Of a stretch of DNA of 64,000 nucleotides, positions 1 through 9,431 are shown piece after piece. Position 1 is the first letter of the stretch. Every line of letters starts with the position of its first letter. Both the position numbers and the translations under genes were made by a program. Source of the stretch: Diphasiastrum complanatum (Eukaryota; Streptophyta; Lycopodiopsida; Lycopodiales; Lycopodiaceae); contig CM055111.1 in assembly GCA_029204225.1 (NCBI GenBank), forward strand, positions 22,399,355-22,463,354, read 5' to 3'. Below the pieces are notes generated by a model. The model did not search any database, was not told the DNA's origin, and saw only the letters and a program-made list of their open reading frames with translations.

Positions 1-1117
1 GTGGATTCTCCTGAATTCCAAAAACCACTCCTTCCTCGAAGTCATGTGTTTGGACGCTCCACTGTCGATGTACCAAGTATCCTTGGCTTCGTCACTTGTC
101 ATTAACGCCGTAATGAACAAGTTTGAGCTTTCACCTGTATCATCTTCATATTGATCATCATTGTATTGATGTTGATCAGTATAGTTGTCTTCATAATAAT
201 CATCATCAAAATGATGTTGATCAGCATATTTTCTCGCTTGCCATTTGTCTTTTCTTTGTGCTATCTCCTTTTGTTTCTTGAAGCATTCACGCTCCCAATG
301 GCCAGGTTTGTTGCAGTACCTACAATTTTCAAGTTTATTTTGCCTGGAATAGCCACGTCCTTGACCTCGGCCTTGATTCCACTTGCCTCTATTCGGACTA
401 TAATTGGCTTGCTCATGAAACTGTTGAAATGATCCCCGGCTTGAGTTTCCTCCTCTCGATTGATACCTACCATGGCCAAATCTTCCGCCTCATCCTCTAA
501 CTGCAAGAGCTTGATCATAGTCCCTGTTATGATGATTCAAGTTCTCTTGATGTTGCTCTTCTTGCAAAAGCAATCCACCAAGCTCTTCATAGGTTGGAAG
601 ATTCTCTCATGTGGCAATGCTTCACAAACATCTGATGTGACTCACTCAAGCTGTTCAATGTCAATTGAATGATCTCACGATCCTGTACTCGCTCTCCAAC
701 GACAGCTAGTTGATCACGGATCTCATTTATCTTCAATAGGTGATCGAGAATGGTTGCACCAGCATCCATTTGTAATGTGTGCAGCTTCGTCTTCAAAAAT
801 AGTATTCGATATGTGTTTGTCATTTTGAACAATGCCTTCAATGTATCCCACGCTTCTTTTGGTCCTTCCGAATCTGAAATGTATGGAATGATAACATCTC
901 TGACTGACAAGTTGATGACATTCTGTGCTTTCCATTTCCTCCTGTCAAATGCCCGCTGATCTTCTTCAATCACTGGCCTTGTCTCCTCACCTGTCACGAT
1001 CTCCCATAACTCCTTTTCCATCAAAATGTTCTTCAGTTTGGATTACCAAACTGCATAGTTGTTGGCTCCTTCCAATTTGCTTGACTCATTGAGGACACTC
1101 TTGCTTAGAGTTGCCAT
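1..1117 (-). pseudogene. Ty1/copia gag-protease remnant, truncated by window edge
   Basis: Read on the minus strand from an ATG at 1117, this begins MATLSKSVLNESSK, then NNYAVW, and continues with the copia gag core. That is followed by a CCHC zinc knuckle (CRYCNKPGHWEREC, about 272-315) and the aspartic-protease motif WYIDSGASKHMT near 50-85. The order gag, knuckle, protease is that of a Ty1/copia polyprotein. The start closely parallels the gag at 15922 (NYAVWKFKMKNILMEK). It is broken: a TAA at 1043-1045 follows NYAVW, a frameshift lies near 600 (the gag frame ends RESSNL and resumes in another frame as ENLPTYEE), and a TGA sits at 491-493, probably from CGA. It must continue into integrase beyond position 1. 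No LTR or primer-binding site is visible upstream (1118-2400). Confidence 0.9.
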
Positions 1118-2400
1118 AATTGCACTTAGATGAGTCCAGATTGTAAAAATGACTACAAAAATAGAAAATTTGCTGTGAAATTGACAAATGCCGTCTCTAA
1201 ACACTTTCCAATCCGAGCAATGGATTGAAAGTTATGCCAAATTGAAGATTTTGGCCTTAAAATGGCTCACAACTAAGCTTGAAAAATGGCAATTATTGCC
1301 AGACTTCCATCTTTTAAAATTTATTTCGTCATGCACAAATCTCTGATTTAAGATATTTTTATATCAGTGCGTAGCCCTTTGTACCAGCATAGCTCTTGTC
1401 TAATCAGATCCCAAAAACAGTCTCTCCAGCTATGTCAAAACATCACTCTGTTTTCTGCTTACCTACAAAAAACCACCAGTGGACAGGCCTTAAACAAAAG
1501 TGGCCCTGTACCCAAGTTAAGGGCCCTTTCAGGATTTCATTTGAAGTTGAAGAAAAGTGAAGGAAAACTTCAGAAAATTCTTGGCTGTCGGATCTATGAA
1601 AGATCTGTGGTGCAGATCAGCTTTCCCTTCTTCTTGGACACGTGGCATTCATCTGATCATGAGCTCTTACTCATCTGCGTTTGCAAGGGGACCCACCCCT
1701 AGAGACACTTGATGTTTTAAAGCAGTTCGGCGTGCGATTAGTGGACCCTCCTCTCGTGCGTTTCAGGCTGCAGGATTGATGTTTCACCCTTAAATCCGAC
1801 GTTCCGGATCAGAAAAGTAGCATTTCGAACAGTTTGTGCAACGTTTCGGGCATCTGTAAGACGTTTTGGGCATCTGTAGGACGTTTCAGGCCTGTGTGCC
1901 ATGTTTCAGACTTGTTCAGCACCTTTCAAATAATAGAATACAGCCAACAGACCTGCAAAACGCTGTTTTCCAACCAAAAAACTCTGTTTTTCACTCAAAT
2001 CTCTACCAAAATCCGTGATTTTTGATGTAACATGTTACAAATCCAACTCTTCTTGCAGTTGGCTATCCCCCAACACTACTCTCACTGAAAATGATGGAGG
2101 ATACTGAGTTTTCCAGACCTATCCTAATTGCTTGCACAAGTTTCACACAAAATCACCAAAGTAGGCTAAAAATTCAATGAAATTATAGTTTCTCAATTCC
2201 TAAATGCTTCATAACTGTGAATGGCAGTACTAGACACAGTCTAGTGTGATTTGCAGTTTCCCAAACAAACAAATGAGGGATTTCTTGGCAAAACTCTCTT
2301 ACTAATGGCACTTTTCATACAAAACTTGAAAGTATTGTAAAAATCTCCCAACTCAACAGATTTTCAATTTGTCTGATGCTACCCTGGCCTTTCTGATGCC
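1118..2400. other. No gene seen; spacer with a short-period repeat
   Basis: This follows the 5' end of the gag remnant and may hold its untranslated leader, but no PBS or LTR edge was found. Open frames here, such as 1367-1702, have no recognisable domain. The only structure is the 20-bp repeat at 1821-1940, listed separately. Confidence 0.4.
1821..1940. repeat. Decaying 20-bp tandem repeat, about six units
   Basis: Units begin at 1821, 1841, 1861, 1881, 1901 and 1921 with exact 20-base spacing. The best pair is ACGTTTCGGGCATCTGTAAG and ACGTTTTGGGCATCTGTAGG. Later units keep the GTTTCAG core but drift. This is a minisatellite-like run next to a retroelement leader. Confidence 0.75.
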
Positions 2401-2412
2401 TCCAGGACTGTG

Positions 2413-3440
2413 TCTTTATTGCTTGCAGCTAATGAATCTATCATTCGTTCATCTCTTGCTGGTTTGGGCAAAAGTGTTAAAAAAAGTGATGTGTTGACAA
2501 TGAATGAGGAAACTAAGATGCTTGCACAAGAAATATGTCAACCTACTAGTCCCTCTGGTGTGAATCTTAGATTTGGCTACTTTTGTACTTGATTTTGTCG
2601 TACCATTCTAAGGTAAGTATGGTATATGTGTTGTGTTTTTGGTATGTTTTCGAGATTTTGTTTTGTGTGTTTACAATCTATTTGGAGGCTTTTTTGATAT
2701 TTTGTCATTGTTCTAATGTATAGTCAAGGTATTTCAGAGAATTGGTGTTTTGATGTTTCTCATTGTGATTCAGAATATCATCGACCTGTAGTTGATTGTG
2801 GTATCACGGATGTTTTGGATACTTACAATGTCCTTATCAGTCATGGTCCTCAATGGTGTGATGAGGAATCTGGGCAACATCCTTTATTTTTGACACCTCG
2901 CATGAAATGGAAACCTCCAGATGTTGTTTGATTTCTGAAATGTCTAGTTGGTAGGAATACGCTGAGGACTCTGACATTGCGGCTTGCCAGTGACCATAAC
3001 CTGAAAAATAAGATCATCACTAACAAAACTGGTAGGGGAGTTGGAATTACTAGGATGGAAGTATGATTTTCTTATTGTAATTTTTTAGTTGATGCTTTGT
3101 CATCAGTATTTTAGTTTTATTGCATGTTGTTCTGGTTATGTTTTTAATGTTTATGTTGTCGTTTGTGCAGGTACAATTGTAGTGAGAAAATCGTACGTGA
3201 TTGAGCTATGCAGCGCATAATATCAGGAGAGACATGGAATGGGAAGGCATTGCGGTTTGAGAATGCATTGCAGCAGGAACAAGAGAAATATTCTGAAGAT
3301 ATAGAGGCTAAAATGCATGCAATTTTCAGCACCTCTAATAATAGCATTTGCAAGAAAGAAGTAAAAGAAGATGGTTATGTTTGTGCAGTAGGGACTAGAA
3401 ACGTTTTTATTGAAAATTCTGTTGTCATATTCTTCCAATT
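2413..3440 (+). pseudogene. Exon-like remnants of an unrecognised gene
   Basis: Three protein-like stretches lie in order. The first (about 2420-2592) follows a pyrimidine tract ending GCAG and is followed by a donor-like AAGGTAAGT at 2609-2617. The second (2716-3066) reads about 70 residues to a TGA at 2929-2931 and stays protein-like beyond it (residues KIITNKTGRGVG). The third (3208-3440) follows a GTGCAG acceptor-like site at 3165-3170. The spacing and splice-like borders suggest a host gene fragment rather than a retroelement. I cannot assign a family. Stops inside or at the ends of the stretches argue for a decayed copy. It could equally be chance open frames in AT-rich spacer. Confidence 0.3.
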
Positions 3441-3504
3441 AAGGTTATCTCAAAATACATTGCAATTTTTTTTAAAGTGCTTTATGAATGAAATGATGTG
3501 TTGA

Positions 3505-4640
3505 AAATCTCTGCACAAATTATGTGGGAGTTGTAGATACTGGACTTCTATCAATGTACCTAAAAAGAAAAAGCTCAAATAGTTGCAACTTTGTCAATAA
3601 GTTGGTTAAATGAAAGATGTGTTTTATTGGATTGATGCTACCTCAATATCATACCAATGAGAAGAGGGGTTCAAAGTAGTGGACACATAATGGGTTAGAG
3701 CAACAAATTCTTATCTATTGTTGTAAATTGTTTCTACTTTTGTAAGAAGAACATAGCAAATACCTCAAAGAAGTAAAATGGAAGAAGAACAAAAATCATA
3801 CGTAGCCTTAAAAGATGAATTTCCAGCCACTTGTATTCTGAGCATCAAAATTAAATAAAAAAATCATAATTTTGACACATTATATACTTTTCTCATTTTC
3901 CTCAGTGATGATCCAATTTTTGCCATGTTTTTATTTGTGTTTGTTTGGACTTAGTTATTCGAATGTTTATTGTTTGATTTGAAAATTTTAGGTAAATTAG
4001 ATACATAGACTTCCTTCCACTTGGTTGGCTTTATCAACAAAAATGCTAGTCCCAAAATATTTCTTAAAACTTATACATGATCTAATTACAAATGAGTTCT
4101 ATCCTTATGATTCATTCAATTGAATTATGGTCCGATTCATCTATTGTGGGCTAGACAATGTCATGCCACTAATGTGTTAACATCATATATTTTGTATTGC
4201 CTTTTTTATCTGAAGTCACTTTATTTCCAATTTCCAAAACACTCATGTTCTCTTCAATTTTGAGTCTAGAACTATTGGTAAGTGTATGATTTAAGCCTTA
4301 TTCGCTACATTATTTCATTGTGATAAAAAATTTCATTCACTTTGGTACTATATTATGTGTAACGTAAAGTCCTCAAGAGGGGGTTGTGAAAATCATAGGA
4401 GGCCGTTACAATCCCATAGGTTTGATGTGCATAATGCCATGCATTCAAAAAGGTTGAACAAAGTCATAGAAAACCTTGATGAAGCTTTTATGAGGTCAAA
4501 ATTTTAACATGGACTAGAACATAAAACATTCCCACATTTCAATGTCTATTTGAGATGGCCTTACTCTTTATTGGAAATCCTCAAGAAAATGTTTGATACA
4601 AGTTTATTAATAAACTTTTTTCTCCTATATATGTCCTTGC
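3505..4640. other. No gene seen; AT-rich spacer
   Basis: No domain, LTR or RNA gene is visible. TTTATT at 4567 and near 4605 could serve as minus-strand AATAAA polyadenylation signals for the gene ending at 4743, but such hexamers are expected by chance here. Confidence 0.4.
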
Positions 4641-4650
4641 TTCTACAATA

Positions 4651-4713
4651 GGCGGAATCAAACTCTTGACCTTAAAGTAGATGAAAGATGGAAGTCCTAA
4701 CCACTTTGTAGGA
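4651..4713 (-). repeat. tRNA-derived (SINE-like) remnant
   Basis: On the minus strand an A-box-like AAAGTGGTTAGGACTTCC is followed about 30 bases later by a B-box-like GAGTTTGATTCCGCC. Spacing and wording resemble a tRNA D-arm and T-arm, with AGTGGTTAGGAC typical of glutamate-type tRNAs. It is too degraded for a functional tRNA and does not fold into a complete cloverleaf by eye. Best read as the head of an old SINE. Confidence 0.4.
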
Positions 4714-4742
4714 CAAATTCATTCAATTTTAAACAATGAACA

Positions 4743-5987
4743 TCACCGTGCCCATAGCTCAAGGCTTGCCAACAAAAATGGGCCAATACCTTTAGGATCA
4801 TTTGTCACCACTTTCTCACTTATGTAGTACTCATAAGTTCCATTTCTGTAAGGAGTACCCCCCAGCCCTCCTGTAGCAACTGTGTGGGTGAGACTAACAC
4901 CTCCATCAAGCCCCAACTGGATAAATTGTGCCTTGATTCCCTCATAGCCTATTCTAGCAATAACGAGATAGTGTGGTAACAAGTATCCCTTGTGTACACC
5001 CTTGGCGAGGGCATACACAAACATACAAGACACAGAAGATTCGAGATAATTCCCTTGTCGTCCACCTTGGTCAAGAACTTGCCACCACACAGTCGAGTCG
5101 GGGTCCTGGACCTTTGCAACTGCCAAAGCAAGGCGTTGCAAGATGTGCACCAGGTCATCTCGTTTGGGGTGGTCGAGAGGGAAGAAGTCCAAGACATCCA
5201 CAAGGGCCATGGCATACCAGCCCAAGGCACGGCCCCAGAAGACAGAGGAGGTGCCTGTTATGGGATTGGCCCAGGCCTGAAGCCTGGACTCATCCCAGCC
5301 ATGGTAGAGCAGCCCTGTCTTGTTGTCACGGCTGTTCTCCTCCATCCAGATGAACTGCATTGCGATGTCGTTGAGCTCGTCGTACGTCTCGTTGAATAAG
5401 AGAGCGTATTCTGCACGAAAAGGCTCGGCCATGAAAAGGCCATCCAACCACATTTGCCAGGGATAGATAAGCTTGTGCCAATACCCTCCCTGATGCGTCC
5501 TAGGCTGGCTTCTCAGCTGCTCGCGCAGCAGCGTTGCAGCGATGCGATACTTCTCCATTTGCGTGTACTTGTACAGGAAAAGCAGATTCACACCTGAGCG
5601 GATCGAGTCCAGGGTGTAATCCTGCGGCTTGTAGGTGGGGATGGATCCATTGTCGGTGAGGAAGTCATCTGTTCGATTCTGCAGAAATTGGAAGTACTTG
5701 ACGTCGCTGGTGGCAACCCACATCCTCTGGATGCCATACAGCAGGGTGCCGCGCTCGTAATTCCAGATCTTGCCTGGCCCAGAGGAGTTCCACAGCGCCA
5801 GCGCCGTGTCTGCCATCTTCACCCACAAGGGGGCGTCCTTCCTCTGAGCGCTACTGCTGCTCCCAAGCACTGGGCTGTGGGATTGATCAGAAATCCTGTC
5901 CGCTGCAGCCAGCTGCTGTAATGGCATCCATGTCAGCCTGCACAAGAACAGGAACAAGAAGAAAGAGAGTGCTAGAGCGAGCTTCAT
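4743..5987 (-). CDS. GH105 unsaturated rhamnogalacturonyl hydrolase, secreted
   Basis: Intact 414-residue frame, intronless. GH105 enzymes (YteR/YesR type, Glyco_hydro_88 clan, six-hairpin fold) hydrate and cleave the unsaturated galacturonyl end of rhamnogalacturonan-I fragments left by pectate-type lyases. Visible family motifs: PWQMWLDGLFMAEPF with the expected catalytic Asp at residue 182, LLYHGWDE (His 229), FWGRALGWYAMALVD (Arg 253), NYLESSVSCMFVYALAKGV, and GGLGGTPYRNGTYEYYISEK near the C-terminus. The ATG at 5987 is chosen because the codon seven upstream is GTG, immediately preceded by an in-frame TGA. From this ATG the protein opens with a signal peptide, MKLALALSFFLFLFLC. N-glycosylation sequons near residues 67, 104, 113, 199 and 382 fit the secretory pathway. 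Length matches full-length family members. GH105 is best known from bacteria and fungi; plant distribution is from memory and needs checking. Confidence 0.92.
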   Translation of the reverse strand: MKLALALSFFLFLFLCRLTWMPLQQLAAADRISDQSHSPVLGSSSSAQRKDAPLWVKMADTALALWNSSGPGKIWNYERGTLLYGIQRMWVATSDVKYFQFLQNRTDDFLTDNGSIPTYKPQDYTLDSIRSGVNLLFLYKYTQMEKYRIAATLLREQLRSQPRTHQGGYWHKLIYPWQMWLDGLFMAEPFRAEYALLFNETYDELNDIAMQFIWMEENSRDNKTGLLYHGWDESRLQAWANPITGTSSVFWGRALGWYAMALVDVLDFFPLDHPKRDDLVHILQRLALAVAKVQDPDSTVWWQVLDQGGRQGNYLESSVSCMFVYALAKGVHKGYLLPHYLVIARIGYEGIKAQFIQLGLDGGVSLTHTVATGGLGGTPYRNGTYEYYISEKVVTNDPKGIGPFLLASLELWAR

Positions 5988-6369
5988 TATTTGCAATGGA
6001 ACTGTCACTCAGATCAGAAAGGAATCACTTTTTTCATTCCTTACCCCCCCGTCTTCCTTGCTCAAGTGTCTGAAGAGAGAACGCCTGACCAAATGGGGAA
6101 CTTTTTGCTTCAAAATCAGGATGTTCCATTGCCTTGGACGCTGAGAATTCCTTGAGAAGAACGATTCTCAGATATGCAAAAAGGTCGTTACAAGATGTGC
6201 CAGGAAATCCACTCACTCATTGCAAACTGGTAGGTAGGGCAGGCCCCTTATGACGTTAAGGTGAAATAAGTTGTGCTTAAAGAAGCACCTCAAAGCTTAA
6301 AAAAGGCGTTGGTTCTTGTATTATGAAATCAGCCGAGCACATGACATTCTGCCCGCTAAAGAGTCATAG

Positions 6370-6496
6370 GCTTTTTCACATGACCATTACGAAGTAGAAT
6401 TTGCATTGGAAAAACATAATCAACGTTTTCGAAACTGGGCTTTCTTCACAAGACCATTATGAAGCCGAATTTGCATTGCAAAACATGATCACCCTT
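6370..6496. repeat. Direct duplication upstream of the GH105 gene
   Basis: Two copies of roughly 55-60 bases start at about 6370 and 6439 (period about 69). Both share CACA, GACCATTA, GAAG, GAATTTGCATTG and AAACAT-ATCA in order. They lie 380-510 bases upstream of the minus-strand ATG, in the likely promoter region. No TATA box stands out, so a regulatory role is only positional inference. Confidence 0.7.
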
Positions 6497-6566
6497 GAAA
6501 ACAGTGGGTCCCCCATCTTGCTCTTAAAGTCTAAAATATGGGGAGAAACTTCAGCAAATATTTTTT

Positions 6567-7170
6567 AAGGGGGGGGGTGGAGCCTCCAACCTTCGAGGGC
6601 ATTCCGCCCAGGAAGGGCGTTTGCTTGAGGGCAGTAGCCCAAGGGCTATAGCCCTTCCTCAAGCAAAATGCCCGAAGGAGGTGTCTTTCATGTCGTAATT
6701 TCATTTTTTACCTTTTTTGAATGTTTTTTTGCCATAATTTTTCTTGTAGATGCACTTTCCATGCGGAAGGTGCATGTAATTTTCTTACATGCCACATGCA
6801 AAAAAATTTCAAAAAAAACAAGGGGAGGTGCAGAGATTCAGTTGTGGGAGGCACCTCTCTTTTCTTTTTGAAAAAGTAAAAAATGATATTACGGGGAGGG
6901 GGAACGTCGCCTTTCGAGGGCTTTCTGCCCAAGAAGAGCGGAATTGACCAAGAAAGGGGGCCTTTGTTGCCATAATTTTTTCTTTTACATTTTTTTGTGT
7001 AATTTTCTATACGTGCATCTTTCGGACGGAAGGTGAGTGTAAACTTTGTGAGCAAATTTACATGTGCCTTTCAAAACTGGACAGTGCACATGAAAAAGAG
7101 AAGAAAAGCAAGGGTTGCACCTCCTAAGGTGCAATCATTTTCCTTGTTAAAATTTAAAAACTGATATTAC
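6567..7170. repeat. Two diverged tandem copies of a ~300-bp repeat
   Basis: Unit 1 (6567-6892) and unit 2 (6893-7170) both open with a G-rich run, continue TTTCGAGGGC or CTTCGAGGGC, then GCCATAATTTTT, a GGAAGGTG block, a purine-rich AAGGGG/AAGGGTTG block and end AATGATATTAC or AACTGATATTAC. Unit 1 carries an extra hairpin at 6623-6664 around a perfect 16-base palindrome, AAGGGCTATAGCCCTT (6641-6656). No coding content. Confidence 0.7.
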
Positions 7171-7767
7171 AAAGAACTAAAGAGAGACATCTAAACATTT
7201 CTCAATCATTACCAAAAGAGTTTAAAGGTGAGGAGTTGTTCCCCTCATATGAAACCACATGGTTTCTTCTTGAATGCCCACAACCCACTCATCTTATCTA
7301 GTTGAAAGTGCCAAAAGGAAAGGCCCTTCAATGATGTAAGATTAGTTTGAATTTATATTTAGCCATTTTTGTTAAAAAAAAATCTAAAAATATGTAAGTT
7401 GTGAAAAAAATAAATTGGACAATCCTTTTGAGCAAAATGTCATTCATTGACTTGAACCTTTTACATGGAAGGTTCATCCAAGACTTTCGATGGTACTTAG
7501 TTCAATAGCATGTGCTCAAGTTAGAAAGAGAAATTGAAAAAATTTGATGCTACATTTGTTTAAGAACGTATTGAAAAGGCCACATGCCATCTAATCTACC
7601 CTACTTGAATTGTCAATCAACACAATCAAGAACCCTAAATGCATAGTCCCCATGTTACCTTAAGATGATGTCATGTCATCTTCATGCTAATGTCATTAGT
7701 GATTTCAAGTTCAAGTCATGAGAGATCAAAAGACAAGATGTGACAAGTCTTATTGTCAAGGAGAATA

Positions 7768-7811
<44 letters not shown>

Positions 7812-8686
7812 GATAGATAGATGTACACACACACAATAATTGGATCACTTATCAAGGCCAAGTCAAAAAGTCATATACTTTAAGCAATCTTAACGATGAC
7901 ATCATGAAATCTCTTGGATTAACAATAAGAGATTGTAGAATTCAAGAATCCATGATATTAATGCTATAACCCTATGGAAAATTTATATTTGTTTACATAG
8001 TAATTGTATGTTTAGAGACTTATTCATCACTTGTTACAACTCCCAAGATCTCTAATAGCTTTGAAGGTTGACGCACACCCCATACAAGTGATGATGCACT
8101 ATAACCATCCATAGGGTCACGGCCGACCCATCCCTATGCACTAGAGTTATCGACACCATCATGCTCGATCTTGGTTGAGCATACTGCAACTTTCAGAAAG
8201 CCGCATTATTTCATAGTTGATTATTGTCTTTCATAGAAATATTCATCTTCGTTTGGTGGATTTCTTTTGAAATTTTTAGTGAACTCCTCCTTGACCAATG
8301 AGTCCAAGTACACATTTGTTGGAAAGAGCATCAAGTGTAGATTGAGAAGACCAAGGTTCCAAGGGTTGTTGATGCATCAAGTAGATGTTTGGATCTATCA
8401 TTGAGAGAGATAGGTGTGCCCACCTGGTATTTTTTAGATGGTTATGGTTCAACTCCCTTGACCTCTAGTGTTATGTCCAAAATTGGAAGTTTCTCTCAAA
8501 GCTAGTCAAGAGGGTTTGAATTGCTTGACTAGATTTTGGTCTAGTATGATTCTAGGATTTCCAATCTATATCTCTTTGGATCTTACTAGCATCTTGAATT
8601 GTGTCCAAAAAGGTTGTTTGGAGGTTACATACTCATTTCTAGAGTCACTTCACATGTGTGAGCTAAGTGCTCATTACTTGCTCATC
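7171..8686. other. No gene seen apart from a microsatellite
   Basis: AT-rich spacer with one microsatellite at 7771. The last ~300 bases may be the leader of the gag remnant that starts at 8687, but no PBS was found. Confidence 0.4.
7771..7805. repeat. (AT)n microsatellite
   Basis: About 17 uninterrupted AT dinucleotides, followed after a short gap by AGATAGATAGATAG. Confidence 0.98.
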
Positions 8687-9115
8687 ATGGCATCAATACG
8701 AGCATACCTATTGGAAGCAAGTGAGAAATTGACTCCATCTAACTATTCCATATGGAAAGTTAGAATGGAATCCATTTTGGTGATTCTATATCTCATTGAT
8801 ATAGTGTGGGATAGGAAGACCCTCAAAACCTACAAGAGACCACTAGATTCAAGAAGAGATCAAGAATGGCTCTGCATTGCATCAAGATAAATGTGTCTAA
8901 TGAGCTCCTAAGGGAGATAGAGGATGCGTCTAGGCCAAGGAGGCAACCTATCTATGAATCAAAAAATACTTCTAGACTTCTCACCTTGAGGAATCAAATC
9001 CTCCAAAGCTTTCAACAAAAGGGAGAGAGTGCTCAAAATATTATGTTTTGAGAGTGAAAGATTACGAAAGGGAGTTTGCATGCATTGGTGATGTCATCAA
9101 GTCTCAAGAGCTTGC
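8687..9115 (+). pseudogene. Ty1/copia gag N-terminal remnant
   Basis: From ATG 8687 the frame reads EKLTPSNYSIWKVRMESIL, the usual copia gag opening, and stops at 8888-8890. A shifted frame from 8866 continues with the gag core (KINVSNELLREIEDA, YESKNTSRLLTLRNQILQS). A third carries LRVKDYEREFACIGD to about 9115. Gag normally packages the element RNA. Here at least two frameshifts kill it, and zinc knuckle, protease and integrase are absent. It is the same gag type as the remnants at 19855-21090 and 57540. The RT-RNase H remnant starting at 9432 may be from the same element after a large deletion, or from a different one. Confidence 0.8.
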
Positions 9116-9431
9116 TGTGTCTGAATCAGAATCAGATGAATCATTACGCCGATGATTTTTACAATGTCACCAATATTTTTTTCTGGTTTCCTCTTCCTCC
9201 AACTGCCTCGCAACGTCTGCAATTCGCTCCAGGCCTTGACCATGCAGAGATGTAGTTCCCCTTAGGAGAACCTTATGTAAGCCATGACAAAAGTATTTGA
9301 CACATTTAGTGTGTCTATGAGTGGTTCCTGTAGTCTTTTCTCCAACACTTTAGCGTTGAATGTAAGCCAACACATCATCCTTCCGCTTTTGTTTGATGGC
9401 CTACTCCACATCAGAAGAATTTTGTGGTATC

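Noticed and set aside
1367-1702. 111-residue plus-strand frame
   Set aside because: No motif, no partner, and no splice or promoter context.
4355-4410. TGTAACG...CGTTACA inverted pair as transposon ends
   Set aside because: Only seven bases pair, the spacing is tiny and there is no flanking duplication.
4949-5443. Several overlapping frames within the GH105 gene, both strands
   Set aside because: GC-rich coding sequence leaves other frames open. Only the frame ending at 4743 carries family motifs.
6034-6216. 60-residue minus-strand frame just upstream of GH105
   Set aside because: No homology or signal. It probably lies in the 5' UTR or promoter, and an in-frame stop prevents fusion with the gene.
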